DNA of 64,000 bases from Guillardia theta CCMP2712 (GCF_000315625.1 NW_005434597.1:15924-79923), one strand, 5' to 3'; shown: positions 12,201-24,818, counted from the first letter of the stretch. Translations and numbers: made by a program. The notes: generated from the letters alone by a model not told the origin.

Positions 12201-12292
12201 CTCTCCTCTCTCCTCACCATCCTCTCGTAGCCCCTCGCCATCCCCCCCAGCCATGCAGCCATCAGGACCGTCAGCCTCCCCGCCCCCCGCAT
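9276..12292 (-). CDS. Secreted/ER TPR and Sel1-repeat protein
   Basis: Starts at 12292 with a signal-peptide-like N-terminus (GRLTVLMAAWLGGMARG) followed by MLRLRGGN, the LRLRGG motif seen in other secretory precursors here. A TPR domain of immunophilin type comes next (AIALKNMGNDALN, LAIAKYGKALQYIEDL, SQRYQQCIVACERALKIDQN, KALYRAGIAYRSLQKMEEAK). Three or more Sel1 repeats follow (DAQYNIGCYYAEG, EQGHARAQVNLAIYLSGKG, VCYMEGVGVDKDPYMAVKW, NDTKAQYNLAIAYM, DAQAMYNLGCLYAEGVGVA). The C-terminus ends at 9276. A phase-matched 63-nt intron at about 10847-10785 and a 45-nt intron near 10660-10615 fuse the TPR and Sel1 halves; otherwise a stop at 10839 would end a TPR-only protein. No ATG was found for a separate Sel1 gene. 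Sel1 proteins act in ER quality control. Confidence 0.65.
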
Positions 12293-12359
12293 TGCGCCTC
12301 TAGCGAGGTGTGGGTACCTTGTAAAACCAGGGGTCCAGGCACCTTAAGTAAGGAATGCC
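12293..12359. promoter_or_regulatory. 67-bp divergent promoter
   Basis: Only 67 bp separate the start codons of the minus-strand TPR-Sel1 gene (12292) and the plus-strand JmjC gene (12360). It contains GTGTGGGTACCTTG and AGGGGTCC, related to the GGGGTA motif of other promoters. Both genes must share it or carry promoter elements inside each other's coding sequence. Confidence 0.5.
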
Positions 12360-13069
12360 ATGCTGCGGAGAGGCTTGACGGAGGGCTGGCGAGGGAGGAA
12401 GAGGTGGAGGCTGCGAGAGCTGGTGGAGGAGGTAGGAGATCGTCTCTTTCTGCAAGGCCACGACGAGGAGGGTGCGCCGGCCCTGACGACGCTCAGAGAC
12501 TTCATGCGTGAGAGCCCGGACAGAGTCGGGGAGGCTCAGATCTTTGATCCGGCCTTCGAGGAGGACTGCCCTGAGCTGCTGCTCGACTTCGATGTCCCTC
12601 CTGACTTTGCTGGGCGTAACGATCTCTTCCACCTCCTTGGCCCTCAACGCCCAGACTTTCGTTGGTTCCTCGTGGGTCGGGCAGGGCAGCAAACGCCTTG
12701 GCACGTCGACCCGCTGGGCACCAGCGCATGGCATGCGCTGATGGAGGGAGAGAAGCGGTGGAGGGTTCTGGAACCCAAGGACCTGCATGCTTGGCAAGAG
12801 AGAGTGTTCGAAGCGAAGGAGATGTCCAGTCGCAGACTTGTTGATGAAGCGAAGCAGCAGGGGCATGGTTGGATTGAGATCTTGCAGAGACCCGGGGATG
12901 TGGTAGTGATTCCGAGCAGCTACCCACATGAAGGTTGGTGTCTGCTGTTGCTATACCTTCTATCAGTGACTCGCTTGCGTGCGGGCGCTCAGTCACAAAC
13001 TTGCAAGACTCTGTTGCTATCACGCAGAACTTTGTGAATGAGAGCAATCTTGTGTACGCCTACAGGTAA
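12360..13069 (+). CDS. JmjC-domain 2-oxoglutarate oxygenase (JMJD6-like)
   Basis: Two exons, 12360-12933 and 12993-13069, give about 216 residues. The cupin core is clear: QQTPWHVDPLGTSAWHALM holds the iron-binding HxD pair, then GEKRWRVLEP, then GDVVVIPSSYPHE joined in phase to VTNLQDSVAITQNFV, which supplies the distal histidine region and the conserved NL.DSVA.TQNF block. These features match JMJD6/JMJD4-type Fe(II) hydroxylases. The protein is shorter than most family members and begins MLRRGLTEGW with little N-terminal extension, so an unseen upstream start is possible, but the neighbouring gene starts only 67 bp away. The stop TAA is at 13067-13069, 34 bp from the convergent coiled-coil gene end. 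Confidence 0.8.
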
Positions 13070-13102
13070 AGGCGTAAAGCTTTGCGGGTAAAGCCGGGCC
13101 GA

Positions 13103-15563
13103 TCAGCGGTTAGTTGACGTGAGGGTGAGCAGGTTCTTGAAGAGAGCATGTCCAGACAAAGCAGCGAGGTCGAACGCGGAAGACCCACCAACTTGTTGAC
13201 CTGACGGTTTGGGCAGATTCCAAGAGCTTTTGCAACAGCACATGCCAGATCTTTCAACGCTGATACAAGAGAGAGGGTTTCGTGACAGCAGCATGGTGAC
13301 TGCAGGAGGCAAGAGACAAGAGCGTGAGAACTCACATCTCAAAGAATACACTTGAAAGATACAGCTAGAATACACTCGGCGAGGTCAGTTGAAGCTACCT
13401 GATTCTAAAGCCGACACGCCATTTTCATATGCAACCAGCAGATTGATGGCGGCTGAAAGGATTTGATCAGGACCAAGACACCGTGAGGAGAGAACGTACT
13501 GGATATCGTTGAGTTCAGTTGCTTCTCGATCGATCCTCTCTCGACGTCGCCCTGGTTCTTCAGGTCTTCGAGTTCAGCCCGGGATTCCTGGAGCGATGAC
13601 GTCACGGCACAAGCAGCTGTGCGGCGGGAACCTTCCTGGATCATCTCATGCAACTTGGCGGAGAGACTCTCTGCCTGTGATCTTGCTCTGCAACACCGTC
13701 AGGCCGTTGCCGACGTGCGTGACGCGTCTTACTTGACCAGCGCCGCCGACACCGAAGAATTGGTTCTTTGAAACTGAGCTTGGAGATCCTTCCTGTGCCA
13801 ACAACGTGTGAGTCTGACCACAAGGCATCGATCGAAAGGAACCAACCAGCGACTGTCAAACTGTAATGAGGCCGTCGCGTTGAATTCTTGAGAGCTCTTC
13901 TCCACTGCTGTTATCTTTCTGATGAAATCGAGGGATCAACGAATGCACACAGCCATCTGTCTCGTACCCCCGCAGCTCATTGACGATGTCGTCTTCATGA
14001 TGTTTCATCTCTCTGTTTTCATTCACAGCATCTTGCATAGATTTCTGCATTCCGGTCAGAAAAACATCAGTCCTCTCGACAGCAACCATGGATTTCGAAG
14101 TCCATTCGTTTTGTTGGTTCTTGACGTAGTCAACCTTGAGACATGACATAAGGGCAAGGCCGCGACTTTACTTGCAAACCTTGTTTGACAAGTCCTTGAG
14201 CTCTTTGGCTCCCGCGTCCCGATCTTCGTCAATCTGCTGTCTGTCGCCAAGCATCAGGATAAAATACGGTCGCCAAGCAATAACATGTGAGCCCAACCTC
14301 AATCGCTCTTCTTCAGTGTCCCTGCTCTCCTTCAGCTCATTAAGAAGTGACGATACGCTCTGAGTGTCTGTTGAGACCTAGACACGAATCTAAGCCAATC
14401 TTCACGAAAGAGTGCGTTCAGTTACATTCGAATTCAAATCATGAATCTGCAGCTGCAACAAGGCGCGATCAGGATAGCTATGAAAGTTGATAAAGGAGCA
14501 ACCTGAAGCTGAGAAGTGGATAGCTCCAATTGACGGCGTATGAGGTCTAGACTGCTCGACACATGCTTAGCTGTTGATGTGTAGTTGCCTTCCAGCGCCT
14601 TAATTCGATTCCGCATGTTCATCAACTTCATCTTGGACTCGCGGAACTCCTGCTGCAAGCTCAAGAACTTCTTGTCATCATTGCGCTTGACGTCTATCAG
14701 CGATGCATTGAGACTATCGATGCCTCCCAGAATTTGGTCCTCTTTCATGTCAAGTTCTCGTTTGACTTGGTGGATCTTGTTCCGGATCTTAGAATGAGAA
14801 CCGACGATCTGCTCGCTTTGCTCCTTAGCATCGTGAATGATCTTGTCAAAAGCCTGAGCCTCTTTAGCCTCATCTCCTTCATCCTTGTTCTTTGCAGCAT
14901 CTATATTCTGCAGTTCGCGTTCCATCAAATTTCTTGTCAGCTCCTTCAATCTCATCCTCAGTTTCTTTCGTATCGCAAGCACAGCTGCGAGCTGATCGGA
15001 GAGCGAAGATTTCGTGGTCTCTGCATACTTTGACAGTCTTGTGTCTACAAGTTTCAGAGCCAGAGATGTTCGAGCTAGTTTGCTGTTCAACGACAGGGAA
15101 CGGCAGGAGAACAAAAGTACCTATTGCCTTGCTGATGGAACGTTGGAACGTCTGAGATAACCTCCTGTCGTCTTTCAAGTGACGCGCTGCCTCTCTATCA
15201 ACAGACTTGGAAAGTCTAGCAAGCATCCTGCGGATATGCCGCTTCTCTTCGTTCAGTGTCGACTGTATCTCCATCCCCTTCTCGCTCTCCCTAAGTAAAA
15301 GATCACACCGGAGCTACCAGGAATAACAAGCTTGATAGGAGCAAGCAACACCTTGTAGCAACAGCTCGGATGCCTTGCCACTCCTCCTTGTCCCTTGAGC
15401 TCAGAGCTGCCAATCTCCTCTCGAGCCGCTCGAAGTTGAGCTGAAGCGACGCTGAGCCATAGAGGACACTGCCGTTCTCCTGCTTGTTAAGACACCTCAC
15501 AATCAAGATGGCTGCGAGACAGCCTAGCATGCAGGCAACTGGCAGGCGCCATGTCTGAGCCAT
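13103..15563 (-). CDS. Membrane-anchored coiled-coil protein
   Basis: Starts at 15563 with MAQTWRLP followed by a single hydrophobic segment (VACMLGCLAAILIVRCL), most likely a signal anchor. Several exons follow separated by short introns (for example the exon starting near 15284 after TTTTACTTAG). They encode heptad-rich sequence such as KRHIRRMLARLSKSVDREAA, LKELTRNLMERELQNIDAAK and VKRELDMKEDQILGG. The last exon ends FKNLLTLTSTNR at 13103. It looks like a type II membrane protein with a long coiled-coil lumenal or cytosolic tail. No specific family was recognised. Exon borders between 13400 and 14400 are uncertain. Confidence 0.55.
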
Positions 15564-16234
15564 GCGCGACTCGGGGTCAAACTTGCCTTGCCTGGACCTC
15601 TCTCCCTCTCATCTCGCGCTCCCTTCCAGCATCTCGCTAATTCCGGAACAGTGGCTGGCAAAATTTGAGAAGCTCCGGGCCAGCTAGGTAGCTGACAACC
15701 TTTGCACTTCTGAGGCGGATCCACCGACAGTCATGGACGCGGCCGTTACAGAGGCGTTGCAGGAGCCGTTGGATATGCAGACAGTGGGGGGATGAGGGTC
15801 ACCCGTCATGAAGGGTTGCGGCAGCAGGGCCAAGGGGAGGGAGGGGAGGAGGAGAGAATGCAGAGGCGAGAAAAGAGAAGAGGAGAGAAGAGAGATCAAA
15901 GCTGAAGAGAAGAACTTTGCCGACACCAAAGAAAATTCAAAGATAGCACTAGAGGAAAATTCCAGAAGATTTGTCAACGACGAAGTTGGGACAAAATAGA
16001 GCAGCAGGATGAAAAGAAGATCGGCGAGAAGTGAATGACGGGAAAAGGCAAAAAAACTAGTAGAGCATTGAGGATTTAGGTTGCTGATCCGAATAATATT
16101 GATACAAAAGATCGGTGTACTCGAGAAAGAAATTACTGCCGTACAACAAAGTTTAATGGAACCGTGTCGACGTGTTCAAAACCAATGTAACAACCAATCT
16201 CAATGTTGAGGTCTCATTGCTGGGTGGTTTCAGG
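15564..16234. other. Divergent intergenic region, 670 bp
   Basis: Separates the membrane coiled-coil gene (minus) from the small ORF at 16235. The stretch 15820-15960 is strongly purine-rich (GGGAGGAGGAGAGAATG style) and opens a 64-codon Glu/Lys-rich frame that I consider compositional. The end at 16200-16233 (GGTCTCATTGCTGGGTGGTTTCAG) resembles a 3' splice site, so a 5' UTR intron for the small gene is possible. Confidence 0.4.
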
Positions 16235-16486
16235 ATGTTCGGCAAGTTGCATTCGAAGGACCCGTATCAGGCAGAGTTGAACCATCTGTCAGTAGACGCT
16301 CTCTCCATCGGAGATCTTCCTCCAGGCAAGCTACTCCTCATCTTCCTCTGACGCCTCATGACTTGTGCAGGAATGAAACTCGGCGGCGGCTCGAAGCTTC
16401 ATTTTGATTCTCGTTCCCCCTCATGGAACCCTGACCGCCTTGGCTTCAACATGCAGAGTGCTGGCCCTCCTCTCGGAGTCGTTTGA
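16235..16486 (+). CDS. Small protein, about 68 aa, with a GC-AG intron
   Basis: Starts MFGKLHSKDPYQAELNHL at 16235. The first exon ends at 16325 (LPP). An apparent 45-nt intron runs from GCAAGC at 16326 to TTGTGCAG at 16370. The second exon continues in phase with GMKLGGGSKLHFDSRSPSW and ends GPPLGVV with a TGA at 16484-16486. It is too short and interrupted to stand out as an ORF. The spliced frame has no stops and reasonable composition. It could be a small mitochondrial or complex subunit, but I do not recognise it. The GC-AG boundary is an inference from frame continuity. Confidence 0.45.
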
Positions 16487-16773
16487 ATGTGCCAGGGACA
16501 ATCAGAATGTTGGCCACGATGTTTTTTCTGTTTCTGCATCTTCAGTTTGCTCTGTGAACGTTCGTTGGCTCTATGGACATTCATCATTGTATGTTTGAAG
16601 GAAATGTGATAATTTCGATGTGTTTCTATGCCCTCAAGCGCTCATCTCGTTCTTACTGATCGGCGTGTAGAGCTCTACTTGCATGCTCGACGCGACGGCC
16701 AGCACACAACTGCGAGGGTCACCGTAAGCAGAGGGTGCAAGCAGTCTCTTTCACCTCCTGTCGTCCTCATAGC

Positions 16774-19700
16774 TCACGATCGCTGTTCCTGCGCTTTCTG
16801 CCAGCCCGCGGCTGACAGCAGCCCCTGCGACGTGTTGGGAGAGCGAGATGGAGGGTGAGGAGACGGTCACCTGAGGAGACGTCGTAGATGGAGATGACAT
16901 CTAAAAATTGGGCTGAGTGTTGGCATCCTTGACCTCCCCTCTTTACCTGTCTTCTCCCCCGTGGTCACCACGTACTTTCCCTCATGCAGGAAGCTGGCTC
17001 GGTGCATCCCCTTCACGCGCGCTTCTCTCGGGACGAGATGGTGACCCACCTGCCTGACGGTCACGTGATCACCTTGCTCCACAAGCTACAGACAAGCGAG
17101 TGAAGACAGACGTCGACCCTTCTCGTGTCCCAGATCTTGAGATCCTGCCAACCCGTCACGGCGTTTTTCTCTCTCCTATTCTCTCAGCTCACAGCGTCGA
17201 AGCTAGAGGACAGCAGCAGAAACTCGTTGGTCGGGCTCCACCTGCGCCCAGTCTCAGAGAAGTTTCATTCGACCTTCTAGCTTACTGCACGAAGTTGACG
17301 CAGCTTCTGGCCGCTGATTCGACGCGTAGGGAAGGGGAGCGGGAGCGGAGGTCGGAAACCTGGATGGCCTGGGCGAGGGTGACAGGAAGAAGACAAGCCA
17401 GGCACCAACATAGTCGTTGCCGCTCGATGCGAGGATAGTTCCCTCCTGTATCTGTTATGAGCCTCGACAGGGCAGGGATCGTTACACGCACAGCTTGCAT
17501 GCCATGGAGAGCTTGAAACCTCACGCACTTGATCACTTGCCCCTGCTGCCTTTCACTTGCCCAGCCCTCTAGTCCATCAGCTTCACCTCATGCAGCCCTA
17601 CAAGTGTCCTCTGCGAGCTCAACTGAGAGTCGACGATCTGAGGGAAGGACATGAGCTCGTGCGGCTGGAGGGTCGACTACCTGTGATATGACGATGTTGC
17701 CGTCCTTCCCTGCACTCCCGATCGTTCCTCCTACCTCATGAAGGCTGAAAATGCCTCCGTCATGCGCCGCAAGCGATGCAACCTGCCCAATTTGTGAACG
17801 ACCAGCAACTGCCAGCAACTGCCAGCAACTGCTAACGTTTCAACCTGCTTGGGTAACATTCGCTTGCCAGATGAAGCTGAGAGGTTGAGATCCCAGACGG
17901 TGATCTAGGTGAAACCATTGGGAGGTATCGGAGCAGCTCAGAGCTTACCGCCTTGTCATTAGACGCTGTTAGCAAGAGGTTTTGGTCTTCCTGCTGGTAG
18001 GACAAGAACTGCAGAACCATGAGGCAGTTTCTATCAGGGGCGGAATTTGCCTGAATCTCTCCTATCCATCCTGAGTGAGCTCGCCAGGAGATGAGGCTCG
18101 AGTCGCCACATTCTTCCCCTGTCCGAGACCGTCGACATGTCAGGCTTGCACATACAGGTGGGAGAAATGAGGACCTCCAACTCCGAAGATTCCAGCATAT
18201 CCTCCATGACCCGCAGCAGCGAGGAGAGCGCCTCCTTTCCGGAACGACATGGTGTAGATGCGCTTCAGGTTCGAGTCGTTGTACACCTGCGAGGGGAATG
18301 TCAATGTCGGACAAGATCAGGCAAGAGAGCCAACCGCATTTTCTATGGGTGCGATCCCTCCAATCCCCTCGCTCAGGTCTTGCTTGGCGGCTCTTGTACT
18401 TACAGTCTTGCAGGTATACCTGCCGTCCATCAATGCCAGTCGTTGCCTTGAAGTGTCGAGACCTTCTCACGCTAGAATCGTCGAAGTCTAAAGCGAATTG
18501 AGAAAACCCTGCTGTCTCGTCCTCTCGCTCGTTGTCACACGCTTGAGGGTCCCGACGAGTTCTTGAGGACAAGTTCTCGATCTTCGATGAGGTCACAAAC
18601 ACGAATGCGGCAGACAAGTCCTCACTTCTTCTTTCACTCTGCTTATCCGCTCTTGTGCGCTTTCGATCGCAGCTGCATCACCTGATGTTAGAAGGGACTC
18701 CAAGGCTTGTTCCAACGAGTTCAACTCTTGCAGCTTCAGTGGCACTCAGATCAGCCGCAACACAACTCACGAGCCATCACATGCACCTTGGTCTGCATCT
18801 CCTCGCAGGCTGCTCCCGACCTGGTGCTTCGTCGCAGAGGAGCAGCTGCCGGGCTCTCATCTGCACGTCTATCGAGCGGCTCAACTTAAACGACAGAATT
18901 CAATGTCAGTCTTACCGGCTGATTCGTCGGGGCTTCGCTGGCGCTTTTGGTTCTTCGGCAGTGTTGACTAACGACTCGATACCGAGGTTCATCAGGAACG
19001 ATTTGTTTCGATTGATGTTCTCAAGACGAGCCTTCTCGTACTCCGACATCTCAAACTTCTCCGGCTCTCTCGCAGCATGGGAAGAGGACTTCGACTTGCT
19101 GATGGAGGAGGTGGCCTTATCATCTTCTCTGTGCAAGGCTACAGAAGCCTCTGCCGATTCGAGAGCATCACTCAGGATCTGATTGAATTGATCCTCGCTC
19201 TTGAGCTTCCACGACAGCATCCTGCTTCTACTCATGTCTTGATGAGCTACACTCGACTCAACTTCGCCTTCATTGCCTCCCTCGCGCTTCGACGCTCTTG
19301 ACTTGCTCTGACTGTGATTACCAACAGACTTGCTTTGAAGCTTTCGGACTTGTGCAGGAGTCTTGACAGTCTTGCTGCTCGTCGGTCTCTTCTGCTGCTC
19401 TTCTCCTAGGTGATGCGCCGCTCTCCCTCCCTCGGTGTATCGAAGGCCTTGTAGGGCTTTTTCAAGGGCTGCAGGGTTATGGGAGGCTCGAGGCTTCTTG
19501 GCTGGTTGGCCGACATGCTCACTGTCATCGGAGTCAGCTTCATCCTTCAAGTCTGCCTCATCCTTCAAGCTCGACAGCCGTTGCCTGGCTTGCATGGAAG
19601 CTCTTCGACCTGACGCTCTGAGGCTGGGCCTTGTCGATGACTGGGAGGTGGGATCTTCTTCTTCTTGCACCTGTGTGCTGACAACCAATGTAGCATGCTC

Positions 19701-19913
19701 ACAGGTAGCAAGCCTCGGTTCTTGGCGATTGAAGCTATTCTCTTGCAGGCCCCGGTTTCTCTTGACAACTGTTGCCGGAGTCTCTGTCTTGGAGGTCGCA
19801 GGTTCACTGCAACTCCTCGGACTCTCCGCCCTCTTGAAGAAGCTTGTGATCGACGCTTGTTCGCTCCTCATGCTGCCTGCATCCAATCGACGGCTCATTC
19901 GCCTGGAGCTCAA
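16774..19913 (-). CDS. WDR76: WDR76/Cmr1-type WD40 protein with PIP box
   Basis: The first exon (19913 down to about 18912) starts MSSRRMSRR and within 30 residues carries QASITSFFKR, a canonical PCNA-interacting PIP box (Q-x-x-I-x-x-F-F). A long basic, Ser-rich disordered region follows. The exon ends with YEKARLENINRNKSFLMNLG, the signature found just ahead of the WD40 propeller in WDR76/Cmr1 DNA-damage-binding proteins. Downstream exons (18617 to about 16870) read as WD blades, including LLTASNDKAV, ITVWDLNLSAS, GTIGSAGKDGNIVIS, HRASFLHEGKYVVTTGE and DVISIYDVSS. The stop at 16774 is the best guess for the last exon. Known family members act in chromatin and replication-stress responses. 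Confidence 0.75.
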
Positions 19914-20960
<1,047 letters not shown>

Positions 20961-21778
20961 ATGGTCGAAGTTCTCACAGACGCTCATCGCGGAGAGCTGC
21001 AGCAGGTGACGTCTACAGGGTGTCACCGAGCTTAACCCCTCCACTGCCTGCAGATCTTCGAGCGCTTTGACTCGTCGAGCAGAGGTTTCTTGGACGTCAG
21101 GGAGCTCAATGCCTGCTTCAGGTGAGGCGGACGGGCGTCGCTGGCGAGCTGACGCGCTAGTCTCGCCCAGGAGCTTTGGGTGTGTGTACACAGAAGCAGA
21201 TCTACAAGAGATGATGAACGAGGTGGGGGGGAAGGTCGACTTCCTGCAGTTCTGCCACGTGAGTTGAACCAAACGCGATCAAGGAGGCTGAGAAGAAGCA
21301 GATGATGACGAAGAAGATGAAAGATTGCGATGTGGTGGCAGAAATCAAGCTGGTTGACCATTCACCTCACCTCTCCTTTCCTCCCTCCCCTCTCCTCCCC
21401 TCCCTACATCGAGACTCCCTCCTCGTGTCTCTGGATCCCCACTCTCCCTCTCTCTTCTCGTACCTCCTGGTCTGCTTGTCTGCCTGCTGACGCTGGTGGT
21501 CTCAGGCTTTCACGCAGCTGGATGAGGACGGGGACCTGAACATCAATCGCTCCGAGCTGCGGGCGGTGAGGCAACGCCGCGGGGGAGACTGAGAGTGACG
21601 GGGAGCAGGTGCTGGAGAAGCTGACGGATGGTCGAGTGCGGGCGGAGGAGGTGGACGAGTATATGCTGGAGGCAGAGAAGAAGAGGAGAGGGAGAGGAGG
21701 ATGACTCAACCGCAGGCTGACGTGGATGGTGACGGCAAGATCTCACAGCTGGATTTCATCAACTTCTTGACAACATGA
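20961..21778 (+). CDS. Calmodulin-like EF-hand protein
   Basis: Starts MVEVLTDAHRGELQ at 20961. Short introns separate exons IFERFDSSSRGFLDVRELNA, SFGCVYTEADLQEMMNEVGG, EKKQMMTKKMKDCDVVAEIK, AFTQLDEDGDLNINRSELRA, VLEKLTDGRVRAEEVDEYML and DVDGDGKISQLDFINFLTT. EF-hands 3 (DEDGDLNINRSE) and 4 (DVDGDGKISQLD) keep the acidic ligands and should bind calcium. EF-hand 1 (DSSSRGFLDVRE) is weak and EF-hand 2 is degenerate. The last junction, between EYMLE and the final exon, needs a 44-nt intron starting GCAGAG, an apparent GC-AG intron. Size and layout match calmodulin/centrin-type sensors. The stop at 21778 lies 83 bp from the convergent gene's proposed stop. Confidence 0.75.
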
Positions 21779-21860
21779 TGTACCTTACTCCAATACTCTC
21801 AGTCCTCCCTGCCTCTTCTGCTCCCCTTTGCCTGTCCTACCTGCATCTGCTCTCGCTCAG

Positions 21861-24181
21861 CTACACGCTGTATTCATGCGCCATGTCCTTGACAAGGTGG
21901 GAGGAACGTGGTCTCAAGTCTTGTCGCATGCTCAACTCTGTGGTGGCTCATCACCTCGCTCGCATCAAGGAGCAACTCACCCAACTCAAGGTCAGCAGCA
22001 GCGTTCTTCACTTCCTCCGCCTGCTCGTAAGATAAGAAGAAACGACGGGAGAGGAGTGTCTGCCTGCTCTTGAAGATAGACCTCGAGACGCCTGCACTCC
22101 TCCTCTCGTATGCTCACAGCCTGCAAAGATGCTGAGAGGTGCTCCTGTTACCACAAGCTCCTCCAAGCTTCACCGCCTCTCGCTTCCTCAGCCCCTCCTC
22201 CCTCTCCCGCATCGCCTCCTGAAAGTCTCCTCCACGCATGCTCGACAGCTTCGCCTGCTTCATCATCACTACCCGACCTCCCGACGTGTTGCAGTCACCT
22301 GAATGCCGCGATGGAGGAAGGGAGAGAGTTGATGCATGAGCTCGTTCTCTCGCTCCTCCGCTCCCTGCAATGAGTCACCAGCTCACCCGCAGTCTCTGCT
22401 GGTGTGCCTGCAGCCTCCCGCGCAGGTTTCGGAGCTCTTCGTTGAGCCGCGAGATCTCCTGGCGAGTCGTCAGTTGAAGTGCACGAGGAAGCAGTGTAGC
22501 ACCCGACGATCTTCGACTTGTGCCCTCGTCAAGCTCACGACTTCCTCAAGCTGTTGCTCAGCCTGCTGCTATCAGGGGCGTGAGCAGTTCGAAAAGGAGC
22601 ACCTGCTTGCGTGCGGAAGCAAGGCTGTCTTGTAGGATGGAAGTTTCTTTGGTGTTGCTGCCGCGCCATCGTTTCAAGGTGCCAAGAGAAGCAGCAAGAG
22701 AAGCTCCTGACGTACCGGAGAGCCAGGCGCTGATTGAGAGCGGCGATCTCGAGGTTCAGTCGCTCGATCTCTTTGTCCTTTTCTCGCATCAGGTCTCGAA
22801 GCTTCGCGTCCTTGTCTCTCAGCATCTGCTTGAGATTTCAGTGCAGAGGTGACTGCTGGAGCCCTGCTTTCATCACCTGCTGGCTCTGCTCCACCTTGTC
22901 GCAGTTGACCTGCACCTGAGGGAAATTTTGAGGACGGAGGAGGAATGACTGAAGAGACTTGTTAGACCAGCGAAGCATTCTGTTGGAGCAAGCGATGCAG
23001 TCGCTCAATCTCTTGCACGTTATCCTTGTCCATGGTCAAGAGCCCTGCTGACGATGAGCTGGAGGAGAAAGCGATGCAAGAGGAAGGGAGGGAAGAAGTG
23101 AGAGGCGATTCACTCACGATCAAGTTGAGCCTCCAGATCAGAAACTTTCTGTTTGTGCAAGAACTCTTTTTCTTTCCTTCTGCAAGCTGAGTCAGGCTCG
23201 TTAGAGACACGCACACTCTCTCACTCTCGCAACTCTTCGAGCGCTTGACGAAGGTCCTTCTGCGCTTGTGCAGCCATGCTCTCATGCGGTTTCAGCCTGG
23301 GCAACAGGATCAGAAGCAGCGCTTGAGTCTCAGCCAGCACCGTTGGATCTCGTTCACGGCCTTACTCAACAGCTCACGAAACCGCTCCACCTGATCACTT
23401 GCAATCGAGTCTTCAACCACCTGTTCTTTCACCCCCGGAGCCTCTCCAACACGCAGAAACATCTGGCATGTTCTTTGGACAAGCAGCCTTCCGAGATCAC
23501 TTTGAGACGAGACGTGGAGGGTAGCACGTGGTAGCTTTGAGTCCTCAACAAAAGTCACTCTCTTAGTTTCAACTGACCGTGCGCGATGAGCTTGAGAGTG
23601 AAGCTCTTCAAGGGAGACGTTGGTATCATTAGCGTCGAGGTTCCCTCCATCTCCAACAAACTTCTCCCGCAGGATGTCTCGTGCCAATCGTTCTATCACG
23701 CGGTTGGGTGGATACCTCTCTTGCGGTATCCATGTCGCCGACATGCTGCTGATAGTCTCGACGCTCTTAGGGCGGCATCTGTCATGTCAAATAATGTGTC
23801 AACCTTTAACTGATCGTTCAACCGCTCAGTCAGTCATGCTGCCTCAAAGCATCGGGAAACCGTGATAGTCCCTCCCCTTCCGAGTTCCAAGTCTCCTCTA
23901 GCTCAGTCAAGTTTCTGAAGTCACACAGGCTAGGCTCTAACGTGCTGAACTTCTGCCTTCTCTATCCCTGTGTCTCGGGCTGACCGGCTTCTCCCTCCCA
24001 AAGGGTCCGACGGTCTTCTTCCCTCAGCGTCCTTGTCCCTCTCCCTCCCTCTCTCTTCGACGAGACTCTCTCCCCTCTGAATCTCGCTGACTGATCTCCT
24101 CTCATTCAAGGCCTCTTGTCCCTTTCGCTGTTCGCATCCGCCCCCCTCACTTGCCCCCAGCCGCATGGGCCGAGCGGCCAT
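21861..24181 (-). CDS. Multi-exon coiled-coil protein
   Basis: Exons on the minus strand carry obvious heptad sequence: VIERLARDILREKFVGDGG and SDQVERFRELLSKAVNEIQR (23744-23310), VQEIERLHRLLQQNASL (near 22970), KLRDLMREKDKEIERLNLEI (near 22800), AEQQLEEVVSLTRAQVEDRR (near 22540), EISRLNEELRNLRGRLQAHQ (near 22420), EAMREREEGLRKREAVKLGG (near 22220) and AVSIREEECRRLEVYLQEQ (near 22110). The last exon may end at 21861 (KDMAHEYSV) or at 21874. The start is uncertain: either the ATG at 23744 or an Arg/Glu-rich exon starting MAARPMRLGASEGG at 24181. Several introns needed near 22370 and 23830 are shorter than 35 nt, so the joins there are doubtful. No known family was recognised. Confidence 0.5.
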
Positions 24182-24818
24182 CGGGTCTTGTCAAAAACTT
24201 AGGTTTCAAATGATTTTGTGAAAATCTCTTACAAAATTTCAAACTTGTCCCAAACAGATTTTGCCATGTTGATTTTCAAGCTCACCTCAGTCTATTTGAA
24301 TAGGAAACAGGCAAGGCAGCGCTCTACATCTACCTTTCACTTACTCACTTGTCTGGCCTGCCCCAGGTCCATCCAAGGATACGAGCATGTCCCCCAGATT
24401 TGAGTCCGGAGGCCCCGGAGAGCTATAAGGGCAAGGGGTGGGTACTCGACTAAAAGAAAATCGATGAGCGGGGGTGGGGTAGTGTCTCGGATATGCATAT
24501 CATTTCAGTGAGATGGTGAGGGTACGAACAAGGCGAGATGTCAAGGAGGAGGAGGAGGAGGAGGAGGAGGAGGAGGAGCAGCAGCAGCAGCAGCAGCAGG
24601 AGCAGGAGAAGAGAGAAGAAGGAGAGGAAATCGAGCATGACAAGTAGCGGGTGAGTGGAACCAGTGAGGAACCTATGAGAAGCGAGATTGAAACAAAAAG
24701 AACAACCCATTAACCCTGCATCCCATCCATTCTCTGCAAACAGAATGGCGAAGAACAATAGATCAAGAAGACACGAGTGAGGGTTGACTTGGTGTGCAGG
24801 CTTCCTACTGACTCGCTC
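24182..24818. other. Divergent intergenic region upstream of the ABCG gene
   Basis: Contains an AT-richer patch (24190-24310), then GCAAGGGGTGGGTACTCGAC (24431-24450) and GGGGTGGGGTAGTG (24470-24483), which match the GGGGTA promoter motif. A GGA/GCA trinucleotide run follows at 24546-24610. No gene was seen. Confidence 0.5.
24546..24610. repeat. GGA/GCA trinucleotide repeat
   Basis: About thirteen GGA units followed by eight GCA units and mixed GGAGCA, within the 5' region of the ABCG transporter gene. Confidence 0.85.

Noticed and set aside
15808-15999. 64-codon Lys/Glu-rich plus-strand frame
   Set aside because: Low-complexity purine-rich DNA between two divergent genes, with no domain or splice support.
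22110-22373. 87-codon plus-strand frame after the calmodulin-like gene
   Set aside because: The minus strand here carries coiled-coil exons (EAMREREEGLRKREAV) that explain the open frame.
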